A DNA stretch of 64,000 bases from Sphingopyxis flava. Its GTDB lineage: Bacteria; Pseudomonadota; Alphaproteobacteria; Sphingomonadales; Sphingomonadaceae. Location: assembly GCF_900168005.1 (NCBI RefSeq), contig NZ_FUYP01000013.1, forward strand, positions 45,876-109,875. The letters run 5' to 3'. The notes under the pieces were generated by a model. It saw only the letters and a program-made list of their open reading frames with translations. It was not told the origin of the DNA and searched no databases. Below are positions 26,503-37,371 of the stretch, in pieces; within the stretch, counting starts at the first letter, position 1; each line of letters begins with the position of its first letter. A program made the position numbers and the translations under genes.

Positions 26503-27633
26503 TCAGGCCGTCAGCGCTGCGTCCCTCAATCCGCGCCACACGCGCAGCGCCTGGCGATTCTCGGCTATGTCGTGCACGCGCAGCAATTGCGCGCCCTGCG
26601 ATGCGGCCTGATAATGGAGCGCGACACTCCCGCCCAACCGCTGATCCGCAGGCGCCTCGTTATCGAGCGCGCCGACCATCCGCTTACGGCTCGCCCCGAA
26701 CAGGATCGGACAGCCGAGCGTGTGAAACAGCGCCAGGCCGTTTACCAGCGCAAGATTGTCGGCGACCCCCTTGCCGAAGCCGAGACCTGGATCGACGATG
26801 ATCTTCGCAGGGTCGATTCCGGCCGCGATACAGGCTGCGATGCGCGCTTCGAGCATATCGTAGACATCGAGGAGCGGATGATCATATCCGCTGCCCTCAT
26901 GCGGGTCGCTCTTTGCCGACGGCGCGTGCATCAGCACAACAGGGCACCCAGCGCCCGTGACCACCTCCACCGCACGCGCATCGTAGCGCAGCGCCGAAAT
27001 ATCGTTGACGATCGCCGCTCCCGCAGCGAGGGCGGCCTCCATGACCGCGGCCTTGCGCGTGTCGATCGATACTGCGACGCCGCCCTTCGCAAGCGCCGCG
27101 ACGACGCCCTCGACGCGCGCGACCTCGTCCCCTTCCCAGACCAGGGGCGCTCCGGGGCGCGTCGATTCGCCGCCGACATCGATGATGGCAGCCCCCGCCG
27201 CCGCCATGGCGAACCCCGCCTCGGCCGCTGCAACCGCGTCAACATGCTTACCGCCGTCGGAGAAGCTGTCGGGCGTCACGTTTAATATGCCCATGAGCTG
27301 CGGCTCATTAAGACGCACGGTCCTTTCGCCGAGCACGAGCGCGCTGCGCGGGCGCTGCACCGCGGCGCGCTGCGCCATTGCCGCCTGCCCGAGCGCGTCC
27401 GGCATCGCCGCGATCCAGTCATCGAGCTCGGGCACCGGCACAAGCGCCGATCGGGGGGCGCCGCCATCGCGCATGCTGATCTGCCACGCAGCGAACCAGA
27501 GCATCGTATCGGCGAGGCGTAGGCAGGCCTCATCGAGCTCGTGCGGCCGGTCAACGAAGCAGGCCGGGCGGAGATAGATTTTCGCGCTCGCCGAGGCGTT
27601 GCCGAGGCTGGGTCTGGTCAGCGCAGCAAACAT
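26503..27633 (-). CDS. folP: dihydropteroate synthase, with an N-terminal extension
   Basis: 376 residues. The catalytic TIM barrel occupies roughly residues 108-365: LMGILNVTPDSFSDGGK (pterin loop), IIDVGGESTRPGA, VSIDTRKAAVMEAAL, IIVDPGLGFGKG and ILFGASRKRM. It condenses p-aminobenzoate with dihydropterin pyrophosphate in folate synthesis. The first 105 residues lie outside the usual 270-280 residue enzyme and contain FVDRPHELDEACLRLADTML. I have kept the longest ATG start, though a shorter one cannot be excluded. Confidence 0.93.
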   Translation of the reverse strand: MFAALTRPSLGNASASAKIYLRPACFVDRPHELDEACLRLADTMLWFAAWQISMRDGGAPRSALVPVPELDDWIAAMPDALGQAAMAQRAAVQRPRSALVLGERTVRLNEPQLMGILNVTPDSFSDGGKHVDAVAAAEAGFAMAAAGAAIIDVGGESTRPGAPLVWEGDEVARVEGVVAALAKGGVAVSIDTRKAAVMEAALAAGAAIVNDISALRYDARAVEVVTGAGCPVVLMHAPSAKSDPHEGSGYDHPLLDVYDMLEARIAACIAAGIDPAKIIVDPGLGFGKGVADNLALVNGLALFHTLGCPILFGASRKRMVGALDNEAPADQRLGGSVALHYQAASQGAQLLRVHDIAENRQALRVWRGLRDAALTA

Positions 27634-27747
27634 GCTCCCCCTCTCCGTTCGTGCTGGATTCGCCGGCGCACTTTATTCCTCCCGCATGGTCCCAGGCCAG
27701 CATCGGCCCTTCGAAAGGCTTGGGCGAGGCCTTTTGAGCATCGAGGC

Positions 27748-29076
<1,329 letters not shown>

Positions 29077-29104
29077 ACTGGGCAAAAAAATCCTGCAGTG
29101 CCCG

Positions 29105-30127
29105 TTACCAGCGGTTCCAGACCTTCTCGGCGAACCCGGGCAGGCCGCGTACAGCGAGCAGTGCGCCGTCATCGAGGATCACCTGTCCGGAAAAATAGCC
29201 AAAGACCTGATCCTGCTCGGTCTTGACCATGCCGGCTTCGACCTTGGCCCAGCGGTTGACCGCGGGCACAAAATGCATCTCGAAGCGCCCGTCATTGCTT
29301 GTGAAGTGCCACCGATCGCTGTCGGGCGCGCCGCTGGGCATGTGAAAGGCGATCTGATCAAGCTTGTGCGCGCGGCCATCAACGAACAGCATATTCTCGC
29401 TCGCCGCGGAGGTCTCGCCAAAGCCATAGCCGATGTTGAAACCAAAGGGCCGCGCCTCGACAAGGCCCGACGCCGAGCCCCAGTACCAGACATTGTCATA
29501 GGTCCACACGCCGCGGCCCCAATCGAGAACCCCAAAGGAGGTTTCCGGCGTGAAATCATGGACCTGTGATCCGATCCTCACACCGCCCCGCGCCGGCATG
29601 CAATTGATTTTCTGATTATAGTAAAAGGCGTGCGGGTCATCGGCGAAGGGAGTGGCAATGACCATCCGCTCCATCGGGGGCTGATCGAGCCGGATTTCAC
29701 CCGATAGCCCGCGGCCGCCGTCGAAGCCGGGCGCGCGGACCGTCAGCCTCCGTCCGCCCGGCTCGTGCCGGAAGGCCAGTTCGAGCCCGTCCTGCGCCTG
29801 AACGATATCGCCCGCATCGGCGCTGGCAGGCAGCGCCATCCTCCCCATCGGCTCGGCAATCAGCGCGCCGTCGTTTACAAAGCTTCGCCCGCGCAGATCC
29901 ATCCACGAAACGCCAAGATAGCCGATATAGCCATTGTCCGCGACCGTCAGCGCGAGCCCGAAGTCCGCGTTGAGAACGCAGTAATAATCCCATTCCTTGA
30001 TGCGGGCAGGATGGGCGGCGATCAGGCTGCGGTCGTAACGGCGAACTTCGCGCGTCGCATAACCGGGATCTATAAGATGCCCCGCCGCATCGTGGAGGGG
30101 CCCCTCGCCCATGACATGCTGCGCCAT
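29105..30127 (-). CDS. DUF2804 domain-containing protein
   Basis: 340 residues from ATG 30127 (MAQHVMGEGPLHDAAGHLID). Characteristic stretches include EWDYYCVLNADFGLALTVAD, FYYNQKINCMPARGGV and SFGVLDWGRGVWTYDNVWYW. DUF2804 proteins are uncharacterised and look like lipocalin or calycin-related beta-rich proteins. There is no signal peptide. The frame extending to 30376 reads into the SDR gene and is rejected. Confidence 0.88.
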   Translation of the reverse strand: MAQHVMGEGPLHDAAGHLIDPGYATREVRRYDRSLIAAHPARIKEWDYYCVLNADFGLALTVADNGYIGYLGVSWMDLRGRSFVNDGALIAEPMGRMALPASADAGDIVQAQDGLELAFRHEPGGRRLTVRAPGFDGGRGLSGEIRLDQPPMERMVIATPFADDPHAFYYNQKINCMPARGGVRIGSQVHDFTPETSFGVLDWGRGVWTYDNVWYWGSASGLVEARPFGFNIGYGFGETSAASENMLFVDGRAHKLDQIAFHMPSGAPDSDRWHFTSNDGRFEMHFVPAVNRWAKVEAGMVKTEQDQVFGYFSGQVILDDGALLAVRGLPGFAEKVWNRW

Positions 30128-30149
30128 CGCTTTGCTCGCCCTTCTGCCC

Positions 30150-31046
30150 CTATATCCCCGGATCCACCCCGGTGAGGTCGATCGAACGCTCCCAAAGCTC
30201 GCGCGCGAGCTTGGGATCGCGCGCCATGCTCGTCGCGCGCGCCGGGCCCGAGCGGCCGGTGACCTCGCCCAGCCCCTGGGGCCCCAAATAGTCGCCGCCC
30301 TGCACATTGGCGCCCGTCGCCGCCTGCAGCGTCGGCCAGGCGCCCCGCGCCGCGCTGTTGAAGAAGGGGGTCGCAAGCGGGGTCATATAGCGAAGCGGCA
30401 TCGGCAGGTGCCGGGTGAGCTCGGTGAGCGCGACGCCCGGGTGACAACCGATCGCCTGCGTCGCGCGGCCGGCCTTCCCGAGCCGCCGGTCGAGTTCGTA
30501 CATCGTCAGCAGATTGGCGAGTTTGCTGGTCTGATAGCGCTGCCAGACATGATAGCTGCGACTCGCGTCGAGGTCGCTGTAGTCCATGTGCCCGCCCTTG
30601 TGCGCGAGGCTGGCGGTGATCACGATGCGGTCGTCGACATGGGGGTGGATGAGACCGGTGAAGGCGAAGGGGCCGAGGTGATTGACCCCGAATTGCAGTT
30701 CCACGCCCTGCCGCGTCAGCGTCCGCGGCGGAACCATCACCCCGGCATTGTTGATGAGCACGTCGATCCTGGGCCCGGCCAGTACCGCTGCGGCTGCCTC
30801 GCGGACCTGGTCGAGATCGGCAAGGTCGAGCTTCAGAAAGCTGAGCTCAGCCGTGGGCGCGTCGCTGCGGATCGCATCCATCGCAGCCTCGGCGCGCGCC
30901 GCAGCGCGGCACGCCAGCACGACATCGGCGCCGCGCACGGCAAGGACCTTCGCAGTTTCGAAGCCGATACCGGCATTGGCGCCGGTGACGAGAAAGCGCC
31001 GCCCGGTCTGCACGCCGACATCCTCGGCGGTAAATCCGCTGCGCAT
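30150..31046 (-). CDS. short-chain dehydrogenase/reductase
   Basis: 298 residues. NAD(P)-binding TGANAGIGFETAK near residue 20, NNAGVM, and active-site Ser (ITASLAHKGG) with YQTSK. Closest in look to the large SDR group related to retinol and protochlorophyllide reductases; the substrate is unknown. ATG 31046 gives a sensible N-terminus. It is 22 nt upstream of the DUF2804 gene on the same strand and follows rnhB. Confidence 0.88.
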   Translation of the reverse strand: MRSGFTAEDVGVQTGRRFLVTGANAGIGFETAKVLAVRGADVVLACRAAARAEAAMDAIRSDAPTAELSFLKLDLADLDQVREAAAAVLAGPRIDVLINNAGVMVPPRTLTRQGVELQFGVNHLGPFAFTGLIHPHVDDRIVITASLAHKGGHMDYSDLDASRSYHVWQRYQTSKLANLLTMYELDRRLGKAGRATQAIGCHPGVALTELTRHLPMPLRYMTPLATPFFNSAARGAWPTLQAATGANVQGGDYLGPQGLGEVTGRSGPARATSMARDPKLARELWERSIDLTGVDPGI

Positions 31047-31068
31047 CGCCTCTCCCCTTCTCCGGCGG

Positions 31069-31632
31069 TCAGACCAACTGCAATTGCGCGACCGGCGCGA
31101 AGCTCGCCCGGTGGAGCGGCGTCGGACCGTGCTCGCGCAGCGCCCTGAGATGCTCGGGGGTACCATAGCCCATGTTCGTCGCCCAGCCAAAGACCGGGTA
31201 GTCGCGTGCCGCTGCGACCATGATGCGATCGCGATGCTCTTTGGCAATGATGCTCGCCGCGGAAATGCAGGGGTGCAGGGCGTCGCCGCCGATCACCGCG
31301 CGCGCACGATATTTCCAGCGCGGCAGCCGGTTGCCGTCGACGAGTATTTCATGCGGGTCGCAGCCCAGTGCCTCGACCGCGCGCGTCATTGCAAGGAAAG
31401 TCGCCTGCAGGATGTTGACCGCATCGATCTCGGCGACGCTTGCCTCGCCGATGCCCCAGCGGCAGCGGGTCTTGATCAGGATTTCGAGCTCGCCCCGCCG
31501 CTTCGCGGTCAGCTTTTTGGAATCGTCGAGGCCATCGATTCCGCCCTCGCACAGGATCACCGCGGCCGCGACAACCGGCCCCGCGAGCGGGCCGCGCCCG
31601 GCCTCGTCGACACCGACCGTCAGATACGCCAA
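31069..31632 (-). CDS. rnhB: ribonuclease HII
   Basis: About 187 residues if started at TTG 31632 ([20 protein letters not shown]). The metal-binding Asp-Glu of [14 protein letters not shown], and [12 protein letters not shown] are all present. It removes RNA from RNA-DNA hybrids and single ribonucleotides from DNA. The TTG overlaps the 3' end of the thiD-VOC gene by about 13 nt. An ATG at 31719 would add 29 atypical residues, so I prefer the shorter form. Confidence 0.9.
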   Translation of the reverse strand: MAYLTVGVDEAGRGPLAGPVVAAAVILCEGGIDGLDDSKKLTAKRRGELEILIKTRCRWGIGEASVAEIDAVNILQATFLAMTRAVEALGCDPHEILVDGNRLPRWKYRARAVIGGDALHPCISAASIIAKEHRDRIMVAAARDYPVFGWATNMGYGTPEHLRALREHGPTPLHRASFAPVAQLQLV

Positions 31633-32762
31633 GGCGGATATCTCCGATATTCGCCCGCCTGATAGAGGCAAAGGCGATTCCCGGCAGGATCGATCAGTCG
31701 CGCCTCGCGCCAGCCCCATGGCTCATCCTTGGGCATCGTGTCGAAGCGCACCCCGCGCCGCGCGAGATAGGCGACCCAGGCATCGAGCGCGCCGCTTTCG
31801 AGGTAGATTGTCGCGCCGCCCGCGTCGCCACCCCCGACGTGGACCGAGAGCGTTACACCGTTGGCGGCTTCAAAGCGTGCATAGCCATTTTCCGGGCTGT
31901 CGACGATCTGCCTCAGCCCCATCTGTTTGTAGAAAGCGACGGAGGCAGAATAGTCGGCCGCCGGCAGCGTGACCTGGTTGAGGGCCGGTCCGGTAAACAG
32001 CCCGTCATTGCGCACCGCCTGCTGACCCATCGGGCCATGCCCCTCGCCAAGCCCCGGCGCATCGAGCAGCGAGAGACGCACGAAATCGCGCGCGCGCGCG
32101 GTCGCAGGCTCGAGAGGCATGCCCTGTGCGAGCCCCGTCGCAATGGCGCTTGCAAGCGTGCAGCCGGTGCCGTGCGTGTGCGGCGTCTCGATCCGCGGTG
32201 CCTCCCAGCGCGCGACTTCCCCCCCATCAGGTTCGAAAAGCCGATCGGTCACCATCTCGCCCTCGCCGTGCCCGCCCTTGACGAGCAGCGCGCAGCCGTG
32301 CGCGAGAATGGCCTCTTCGCCGCCAAGCGCTGCCAGTTCGCCGAGGTTGGGGGTCACCAGCGCCGCTCGCGCCAGCAGCGCCTCGAATGCGCGGATCGTC
32401 GCTGCGTCGGCGAGCACCGACCCGCTCGTTGACACCATCACCGGATCGAACACGACCGGCGCCCCCGAAAGGTCGGGCCGCGCCAGCCGCTCGGCAACGG
32501 CCGCCGCAGCTTCGGCGCTGCCGATCATCCCGATCTTGATCGCATCGACGCCGATGTCGCTTGCGACGCTGTCGATCTGCATCAGCACCATGTCCGTCGG
32601 GATCGGGTGCACGCCCTGCACTCCGAGCGTATTTTGCGCGGTGATCGCGGCAATCGCAGTGCTCGCATGACCGCCAAGCATCGTCACCGTCTTGATGTCG
32701 GCCTGGATCCCTGCGCCGCCCCCGCTGTCGGACCCCGCGATGATCAGGACCCGCGCCGTCAT
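31620..32762 (-). CDS. thiD: hydroxymethylpyrimidine phosphate kinase fused to a VOC/glyoxalase domain
   Basis: 380 residues. Residues 1 to about 255 are a ThiD kinase: [43 protein letters not shown], and the anion hole [18 protein letters not shown]. Residues about 262-375 form one glyoxalase/VOC module ([40 protein letters not shown]). ThiD phosphorylates HMP-P in thiamine synthesis; VOC modules bind metals and diverse small substrates. The junction ([18 protein letters not shown]) has no stop or ribosome site, so this is a true fusion rather than two genes. Confidence 0.9.
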   Translation of the reverse strand: MTARVLIIAGSDSGGGAGIQADIKTVTMLGGHASTAIAAITAQNTLGVQGVHPIPTDMVLMQIDSVASDIGVDAIKIGMIGSAEAAAAVAERLARPDLSGAPVVFDPVMVSTSGSVLADAATIRAFEALLARAALVTPNLGELAALGGEEAILAHGCALLVKGGHGEGEMVTDRLFEPDGGEVARWEAPRIETPHTHGTGCTLASAIATGLAQGMPLEPATARARDFVRLSLLDAPGLGEGHGPMGQQAVRNDGLFTGPALNQVTLPAADYSASVAFYKQMGLRQIVDSPENGYARFEAANGVTLSVHVGGGDAGGATIYLESGALDAWVAYLARRGVRFDTMPKDEPWGWREARLIDPAGNRLCLYQAGEYRRYPPWRI

Positions 32763-32781
32763 CGCACCGCCCCCGATCGGG

Positions 32782-33012
32782 TCATCGCGCGCCCGGATGG
32801 CGCCGCTCGGCCGACGCCGGGAATTTGGCCAGCGCCGCACCTTCGCGCAGCGGCCGGTCGAGCAGGTCACCGCCGCAATTGGGGCAACGCTCGTCGAGCT
32901 TGTCGGCGCAATCAGCGCAGAAAGTGCACTCCAACGAGCAAATGAAGGCGCCGTGGATGTCGGCGGGCAGATCGCGGCCGCAGCGTTCGCAATCGGGACG
33001 CATTTCGAGCAT
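32782..33012 (-). CDS. DUF1272 small zinc-ribbon-like protein
   Basis: 76 residues from ATG 33012 behind AGGAGAA. Four paired cysteine motifs are visible: CERC, CSLEC, CADC and CPNC, the DUF1272 pattern that should bind zinc. It sits between glmM and thiD-VOC on the same strand. Its role is unknown. Confidence 0.88.
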   Translation of the reverse strand: MLEMRPDCERCGRDLPADIHGAFICSLECTFCADCADKLDERCPNCGGDLLDRPLREGAALAKFPASAERRHPGAR

Positions 33013-33014
33013 GT

Positions 33015-34355
33015 CTATTCTCCTGCCGCAACGCGCACTGCGTCGCAAATCATATCGACCACGCGCTCGACCTCGCCGGCGTCGTCGCCCTCGGCCATCA
33101 CGCGGATCACGGGTTCGGTGCCCGAGGCGCGGATAACGAGGCGGCCGCGGCCGTCGAGCGCGCCCTCCCCCTCCAAGATCGCCGCCTGGACCTGTGCGTC
33201 CTCGAGCGGTTTGCCGCCCTTGAAGCGCACATTCTTCAAAAGCTGGGGTACCGGGTCGAACTGGTGGAGGAGTTCGCTCGCGGGCTTGCCCGAGGTCACG
33301 AGCTCAGCGAGAACCTGGAGCCCGGCGAGCGTCCCGTCCCCGGTGGTTGCGTGGTCTGAGAGGATCATATGTCCCGATTGCTCACCGCCCACATTGAAGC
33401 CCCCGCTTTTCATGCGTTCAAGCACATAGCGGTCGCCGACCTTGGTGCGCTCGAGCCGCAGCCCCTCACTCTCTAAAAAGCGCTCAAGGCCAAGGTTCGA
33501 CATTACCGTCGCGACGACCCCGCCGCCCTTCAGCCGACCCTGCCTTGCCCAGCTCGCCCCGATGAGACCCATGATCTGGTCCCCGTCAACGATCGCGCCC
33601 ATTTCGTCGACAATGATCAGCCGGTCGGCATCGCCGTCGAGCGCGATCCCGATATGGGCGCCGCTCGCGACAACGGTCTCCTGCAAAAGCCCAGGCGCCG
33701 TCGAGCCGCAGCGGTCGTTGATATTGACGCCATTGGGTTCAACCCCGATCGCCACCACGTCGGCGCCCAGTTCCCAGAACACCGTCGGCGCGCTGTTATA
33801 GGCCGCGCCATTGGCGCAATCGAGGACGATCTTCAATCCGTCGAGGCGGGCCGATTCAGGCAGGCTCTGCTTGACGGCGTGGATGTAACGGCCGCGCGCG
33901 TCCTCGATCCGCTTCGCCCGGCCAATCTGCGCAGATGCGGCGAGTTTCGGCTGCTCGGCGAGCAGAAGCTCGATTTGTGCCTCGTCCTCGTCCGACAGCT
34001 TGTAGCCGTCGGGGCCAAACAATTTGATCCCATTGTCGTGAAAGGGATTGTGGCTCGCCGAGATCACCACGCCAAGATCGGCGCGCATCGAATGCGTCAG
34101 CATCGCGACCGCCGGAGTCGGCATCGGACCAACCTGGACCACGTCCATGCCCACGCTTGTAAAGCCCGCGACGAGCGCATTTTCGAGCATGTAGCCCGAC
34201 AGGCGTGTATCCTTGCCGATCACGACGCGATGCTTGTGCGTTCCGCGCAGGAAGTGGGCACCGGCCGCCATGCCCACGCGCATCGCAACCTCGGCCGTCA
34301 TCGGAATCGCGTTCGTCATCCCGCGGATACCGTCGGTTCCGAAAAACTTGCGCAT
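33015..34355 (-). CDS. glmM: phosphoglucosamine mutase
   Basis: 446 residues, the family length. [20 protein letters not shown] at the N-terminus, the phospho-Ser loop [18 protein letters not shown], the metal loop [13 protein letters not shown], and C-terminal [15 protein letters not shown]. It converts glucosamine-6-P to glucosamine-1-P for UDP-GlcNAc and thus peptidoglycan and LPS. Start ATG 34355 is used because the longer frame adds a poor N-terminus. Confidence 0.96.
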   Translation of the reverse strand: MRKFFGTDGIRGMTNAIPMTAEVAMRVGMAAGAHFLRGTHKHRVVIGKDTRLSGYMLENALVAGFTSVGMDVVQVGPMPTPAVAMLTHSMRADLGVVISASHNPFHDNGIKLFGPDGYKLSDEDEAQIELLLAEQPKLAASAQIGRAKRIEDARGRYIHAVKQSLPESARLDGLKIVLDCANGAAYNSAPTVFWELGADVVAIGVEPNGVNINDRCGSTAPGLLQETVVASGAHIGIALDGDADRLIIVDEMGAIVDGDQIMGLIGASWARQGRLKGGGVVATVMSNLGLERFLESEGLRLERTKVGDRYVLERMKSGGFNVGGEQSGHMILSDHATTGDGTLAGLQVLAELVTSGKPASELLHQFDPVPQLLKNVRFKGGKPLEDAQVQAAILEGEGALDGRGRLVIRASGTEPVIRVMAEGDDAGEVERVVDMICDAVRVAAGE

Positions 34356-34476
34356 GCCACCTCTGCTACTTAAGCCGAACAACCGGACAAGAGCTTGCCC
34401 CGGAGCCTCCGGGATGGCCCTAGGTCACCCATTTTTGCTTGGCAAGAAGGCCAGCAACTGCCCGAGGAATTTGAAC

Positions 34477-35724
34477 GTGAAATCCGCATGGGTCATCCTC
34501 TCGGCTCTCGTGGTCGGAATGTTGCTAGGCGTCGGGGCGGAAAGCCTGTCCCCTGGCGGGGCGAGCGCCTCGCTGCGCATCATCGAGCCGGTCGGCCTTC
34601 TCTGGCTCAACGCGCTCAAGATGACGATCGTCCCCCTGATTGTTGCCCTGCTTGTTACCGGAATCACCGCGACCGCCGACGCCGCGCGCGCAGGCACGCT
34701 GGCCGCACGGGCGGTTGCGACCTTCATCGTCGCGATTGTCATCGCAGGCTTCATGTCGCTCGTGCTCACCCCGCTGCTTCTTCGGGTCTTTCCGCTGTCA
34801 GCGAACGCAGCCGAGGCGCTACGCCGCGGACTGGGAGGGGCGCTCGAGGCGCCGCCATCGCCGACCTTTGCCGACTATCTGCTCAGCCTCGTACCCACCA
34901 ATCCGATCGCCGCGGCGGCAGAAACGGCGGTACTGCCTCTCATTGTCTTCACCACCATCTTCGCCTTCGCGATCACCCGCATCGAACCGGAACAGCGTGC
35001 GGGCCTTTCGAACCTGTTCAAGGCATTAGGCAATACAATGCTGGTCGTGATCGGCTGGGTTCTTGCGCTTGCACCGATCGGGGTTTTTGCGCTTGGCTAC
35101 GCGCTTGCCGTCAAGGCCGGATTTGCGGCGTTCGGCGGGCTCCTCCACTATGTGCTCATCGTCTCGGCTATTGGCGTCGCCTGCCTGATCCTCGGCCTCA
35201 TCCTCGCCTGGCTGGTCGCAGGCGTCGCGCCGCCTCGCTTCATCCGCGCGATGATCCCGGCCTTTGCGGTCGCGGTCAGCACGCAAAGCTCGCTCGCAAG
35301 CCTGCCTCCCATGCTCAAAGCCTCCGAAACGCTGGGGGTCGATCCCAAGAAGGCCGACATCGTCCTGCCGCTCGCGGTCGCGCTTTTCCGCTTCACGAGC
35401 ACGGCGATGAATCTTGCCGTGGTCATTTACATTGCCTGGTTGTTCGGGATCGGGCTGACGCCATGGACAATGGCAATCGGCCTTGCAGTCGCAGTCGCTG
35501 CCGCGCTGAGCGCGGTCAGCCTCCCGGGGTCGATCAGCTTTGTGACGTCGATCGCGCCGATAGCGGTGTCAATGGGTGTTCCCGTCGCCCCGCTCGGCCT
35601 GCTGGTTGCGGTCGAGACTTTCCCTGATATCTGGCGTACGCTCGGGAATGTCGTCGCCGATGTCGCCGCCACCAAATATGCCGCTGACGCAGTCGCGGAC
35701 GAACGGGCAGGAGAAGCGCCATGA
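34477..35724 (+). CDS. dicarboxylate/amino acid:cation symporter (DAACS family)
   Basis: About 415 residues with eight helices and the family re-entrant motif [18 protein letters not shown] (a serine-rich hairpin) and [14 protein letters not shown]. Cation-coupled uptake of dicarboxylates or acidic amino acids across the inner membrane is likely. GTG 34477 follows a CGAGGAA site. The gene is divergent from glmM. Its stop overlaps the aldo-keto reductase start as ATGA. Confidence 0.9.
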   Translation: MKSAWVILSALVVGMLLGVGAESLSPGGASASLRIIEPVGLLWLNALKMTIVPLIVALLVTGITATADAARAGTLAARAVATFIVAIVIAGFMSLVLTPLLLRVFPLSANAAEALRRGLGGALEAPPSPTFADYLLSLVPTNPIAAAAETAVLPLIVFTTIFAFAITRIEPEQRAGLSNLFKALGNTMLVVIGWVLALAPIGVFALGYALAVKAGFAAFGGLLHYVLIVSAIGVACLILGLILAWLVAGVAPPRFIRAMIPAFAVAVSTQSSLASLPPMLKASETLGVDPKKADIVLPLAVALFRFTSTAMNLAVVIYIAWLFGIGLTPWTMAIGLAVAVAAALSAVSLPGSISFVTSIAPIAVSMGVPVAPLGLLVAVETFPDIWRTLGNVVADVAATKYAADAVADERAGEAP

Positions 35725-36716
35725 AATATCGCACGCTTGGTCAGGGACTTCAGGTTTCTGCGATCGGCATCGGCTGCATGCCGATGGTCAAGGGGGGCAA
35801 TATCCTGTATGGCGAGGCCGCCGACATGGACGAGGCAACGCGCACCATCCACCGCGCGATCGACCTTGGCGTCACCTTCTTCGATACCGCCGAAATCTAT
35901 GGCCCCTTCGCGAACGAGGAACTGCTCGGGGAGGCGATCCGGGGCAAGCGCAACGGCCTCGTGATCGCGACCAAGTTCGGCTTCGGACTTGATGGCAATA
36001 AGATCGTCGGGGTCGACGGCTCGCCCGCCAACGCCCGCCGCGCATGCGAGGGTTCGCTCCAGCGGCTCGGTATCGATGTGATTGATCTCTTCTACCAGCA
36101 CCGCGTCGATCCTTCAGTTCCGATCGAAGAAACGGTCGGAGGCATGATGGAACTCGTCAAGGAGGGGAAGGTCCGCCACATTGGGCTCTCCGAAGCCGGC
36201 CCCGACACGTTGCGCCGCGCCGCCGCGGCAGCGCCTATCACCGCGCTGCAGAGTGAATATTCCATCTGGGAACGCGGCGTGGAAGAAGAAATCCTCGGCA
36301 TATGCCGCGAAAGCAATATCGGCTTCATTCCCTATTCGCCGCTCGGCCGCGGCTTCCTCGCCGGCACAATCCGCAGCCGCGACGAGCTTGCCGAGAATGA
36401 CTGGCGGCGCAACGATCCGCGCTACTCGGAAGAAAATCTGCCCGCCAACCTTGCGATCGTCGATGCCATCGCCGGCGTCGCGGCAAAGCACGGCATCTCG
36501 AACGCGCAGGTCGCGCTCGCCTGGCTGCTCGCGCAGGGCGACACCATCGTCCCTATCCCGGGCACCAAGCGCCGCGCTACGATGGAAAACAGCGTCGCTG
36601 CCGCCGACGTCACCCTGACCGCCGAAGACCTTGCCGCAATCGAAGCGGCCGCTCCGATGGGCGGCACCAGCGGTCCTCGCTATGGCGAGCAGGGTATGCG
36701 GATGGTGCGGCTGTAG
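35721..36716 (+). CDS. aldo/keto reductase
   Basis: 331 residues with the full catalytic set: Asp in FFDTAEIYG, Tyr in IYG, Lys in IATKFGF and His in [12 protein letters not shown]-terminal NADPH-binding [11 protein letters not shown]. Substrate unknown; the group resembles YajO/Tas-like oxidoreductases. ATG overlaps the symporter stop, so the two are translationally coupled. Confidence 0.93.
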   Translation: MKYRTLGQGLQVSAIGIGCMPMVKGGNILYGEAADMDEATRTIHRAIDLGVTFFDTAEIYGPFANEELLGEAIRGKRNGLVIATKFGFGLDGNKIVGVDGSPANARRACEGSLQRLGIDVIDLFYQHRVDPSVPIEETVGGMMELVKEGKVRHIGLSEAGPDTLRRAAAAAPITALQSEYSIWERGVEEEILGICRESNIGFIPYSPLGRGFLAGTIRSRDELAENDWRRNDPRYSEENLPANLAIVDAIAGVAAKHGISNAQVALAWLLAQGDTIVPIPGTKRRATMENSVAAADVTLTAEDLAAIEAAAPMGGTSGPRYGEQGMRMVRL

Positions 36717-36775
36717 GGCTTTCGAGAAGGGTACGGATTTCAGCCGACTGCGGACCGTTCGCATCGCTCATTTTT

Positions 36776-36800
36776 GTCATTCTCGCGAAAGCGGGCACAC
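36776..36800 (+). repeat. single REP-like hairpin
   Basis: GTCATTCTCGCGAAAGCGGG belongs to the same family as the elements at 5728-5798 and 54857-54946: GTCATyCyCGCGAAaGC plus a G-rich arm. It lies just past the aldo-keto reductase stop. Confidence 0.55.
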
Positions 36801-37127
36801 CTTTGTTATAACTCGGTCGGTGCCCGGTTTGGGGTAGTCGTTCACGAAGTCGAGAATGCCCATGAGCGACCCGTGCAGCGCGTGGCATGAACCTCGCCAC
36901 GCTTTGTCGCCGGGGTGCAGCACGATCTTGCCGATGAGTGATCGGATGTCGGCTGAGGCATCAAGCCGTGCTTTTGGGTTTTTGAGCGTTTCCATGAGCT
37001 TCGTGACCTTGCGCTCGTAGATTTCAACGATGCCGCGATGGACGTCGGGAACGCGGGCGGGATTTTCGGCGAGCCGCGCGGTGATCTCCGCTTTCTCGCA
37101 TTCGAGTTCGGCCATGCGCACTTTCAT
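36777..37127 (-). pseudogene. C-terminal fragment of a serine recombinase
   Basis: A 116-codon minus-strand frame. MAELECEKAEITARLAENPA, VPDVHRGIVEIYERKVTKLM and GIVLHPGD-like GKIVLHPGDKAWR are C-terminal coiled-coil and end segments of a large serine recombinase. No catalytic resolvase domain or zinc ribbon precedes it, so it is a fragment. The frame switches near LHPGDKAWRGSCHALHG; the neighbouring frame reads GEVHATRCTGRSW where GEVHATLHG is expected. Remnant of a lost element. Confidence 0.7.
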
Positions 37128-37168
37128 GCTCGGCTGATACAGCCCATCTTCGATCGATACCCATATGG

Positions 37169-37227
37169 CGCGCAGCCGTTACCGGGGCTTGTGACCAGGT
37201 CACAAGCCCCGGTAACGGCTGCGCGCT
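37169..37227. repeat. 59-bp perfect palindrome
   Basis: Two 29-bp arms that are exact inverted copies flank a single A at 37198. The left arm begins GCGCGCAGCCGTTACCGGGG and the inner ends read TTGTGACC-A-GGTCACAA. It lies between the recombinase fragment and the insertion sequence, 62 nt outside the latter's left inverted repeat. It is not T-tailed, so it is not an obvious terminator; it could be two joined ends of a lost element. Confidence 0.9.
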
Positions 37228-37371
37228 ATGAATCACTCAGCAAATCATTTGGGAATCCCAAAAAACAACCTTCTGCCAAAATAGATGGGGTGGTTGCCGT
37301 CCGCCCCGAACGGCATCGGAATGTGCCAAGATGGTGGCGTCAACAGCCACTGGATGGAAAGGACGGCAACC

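Noticed and set aside
37169..37227. Palindrome as a transcription terminator
   Set aside because: No T-run on either side and arms much longer than an intrinsic terminator; kept as a repeat of unknown role.
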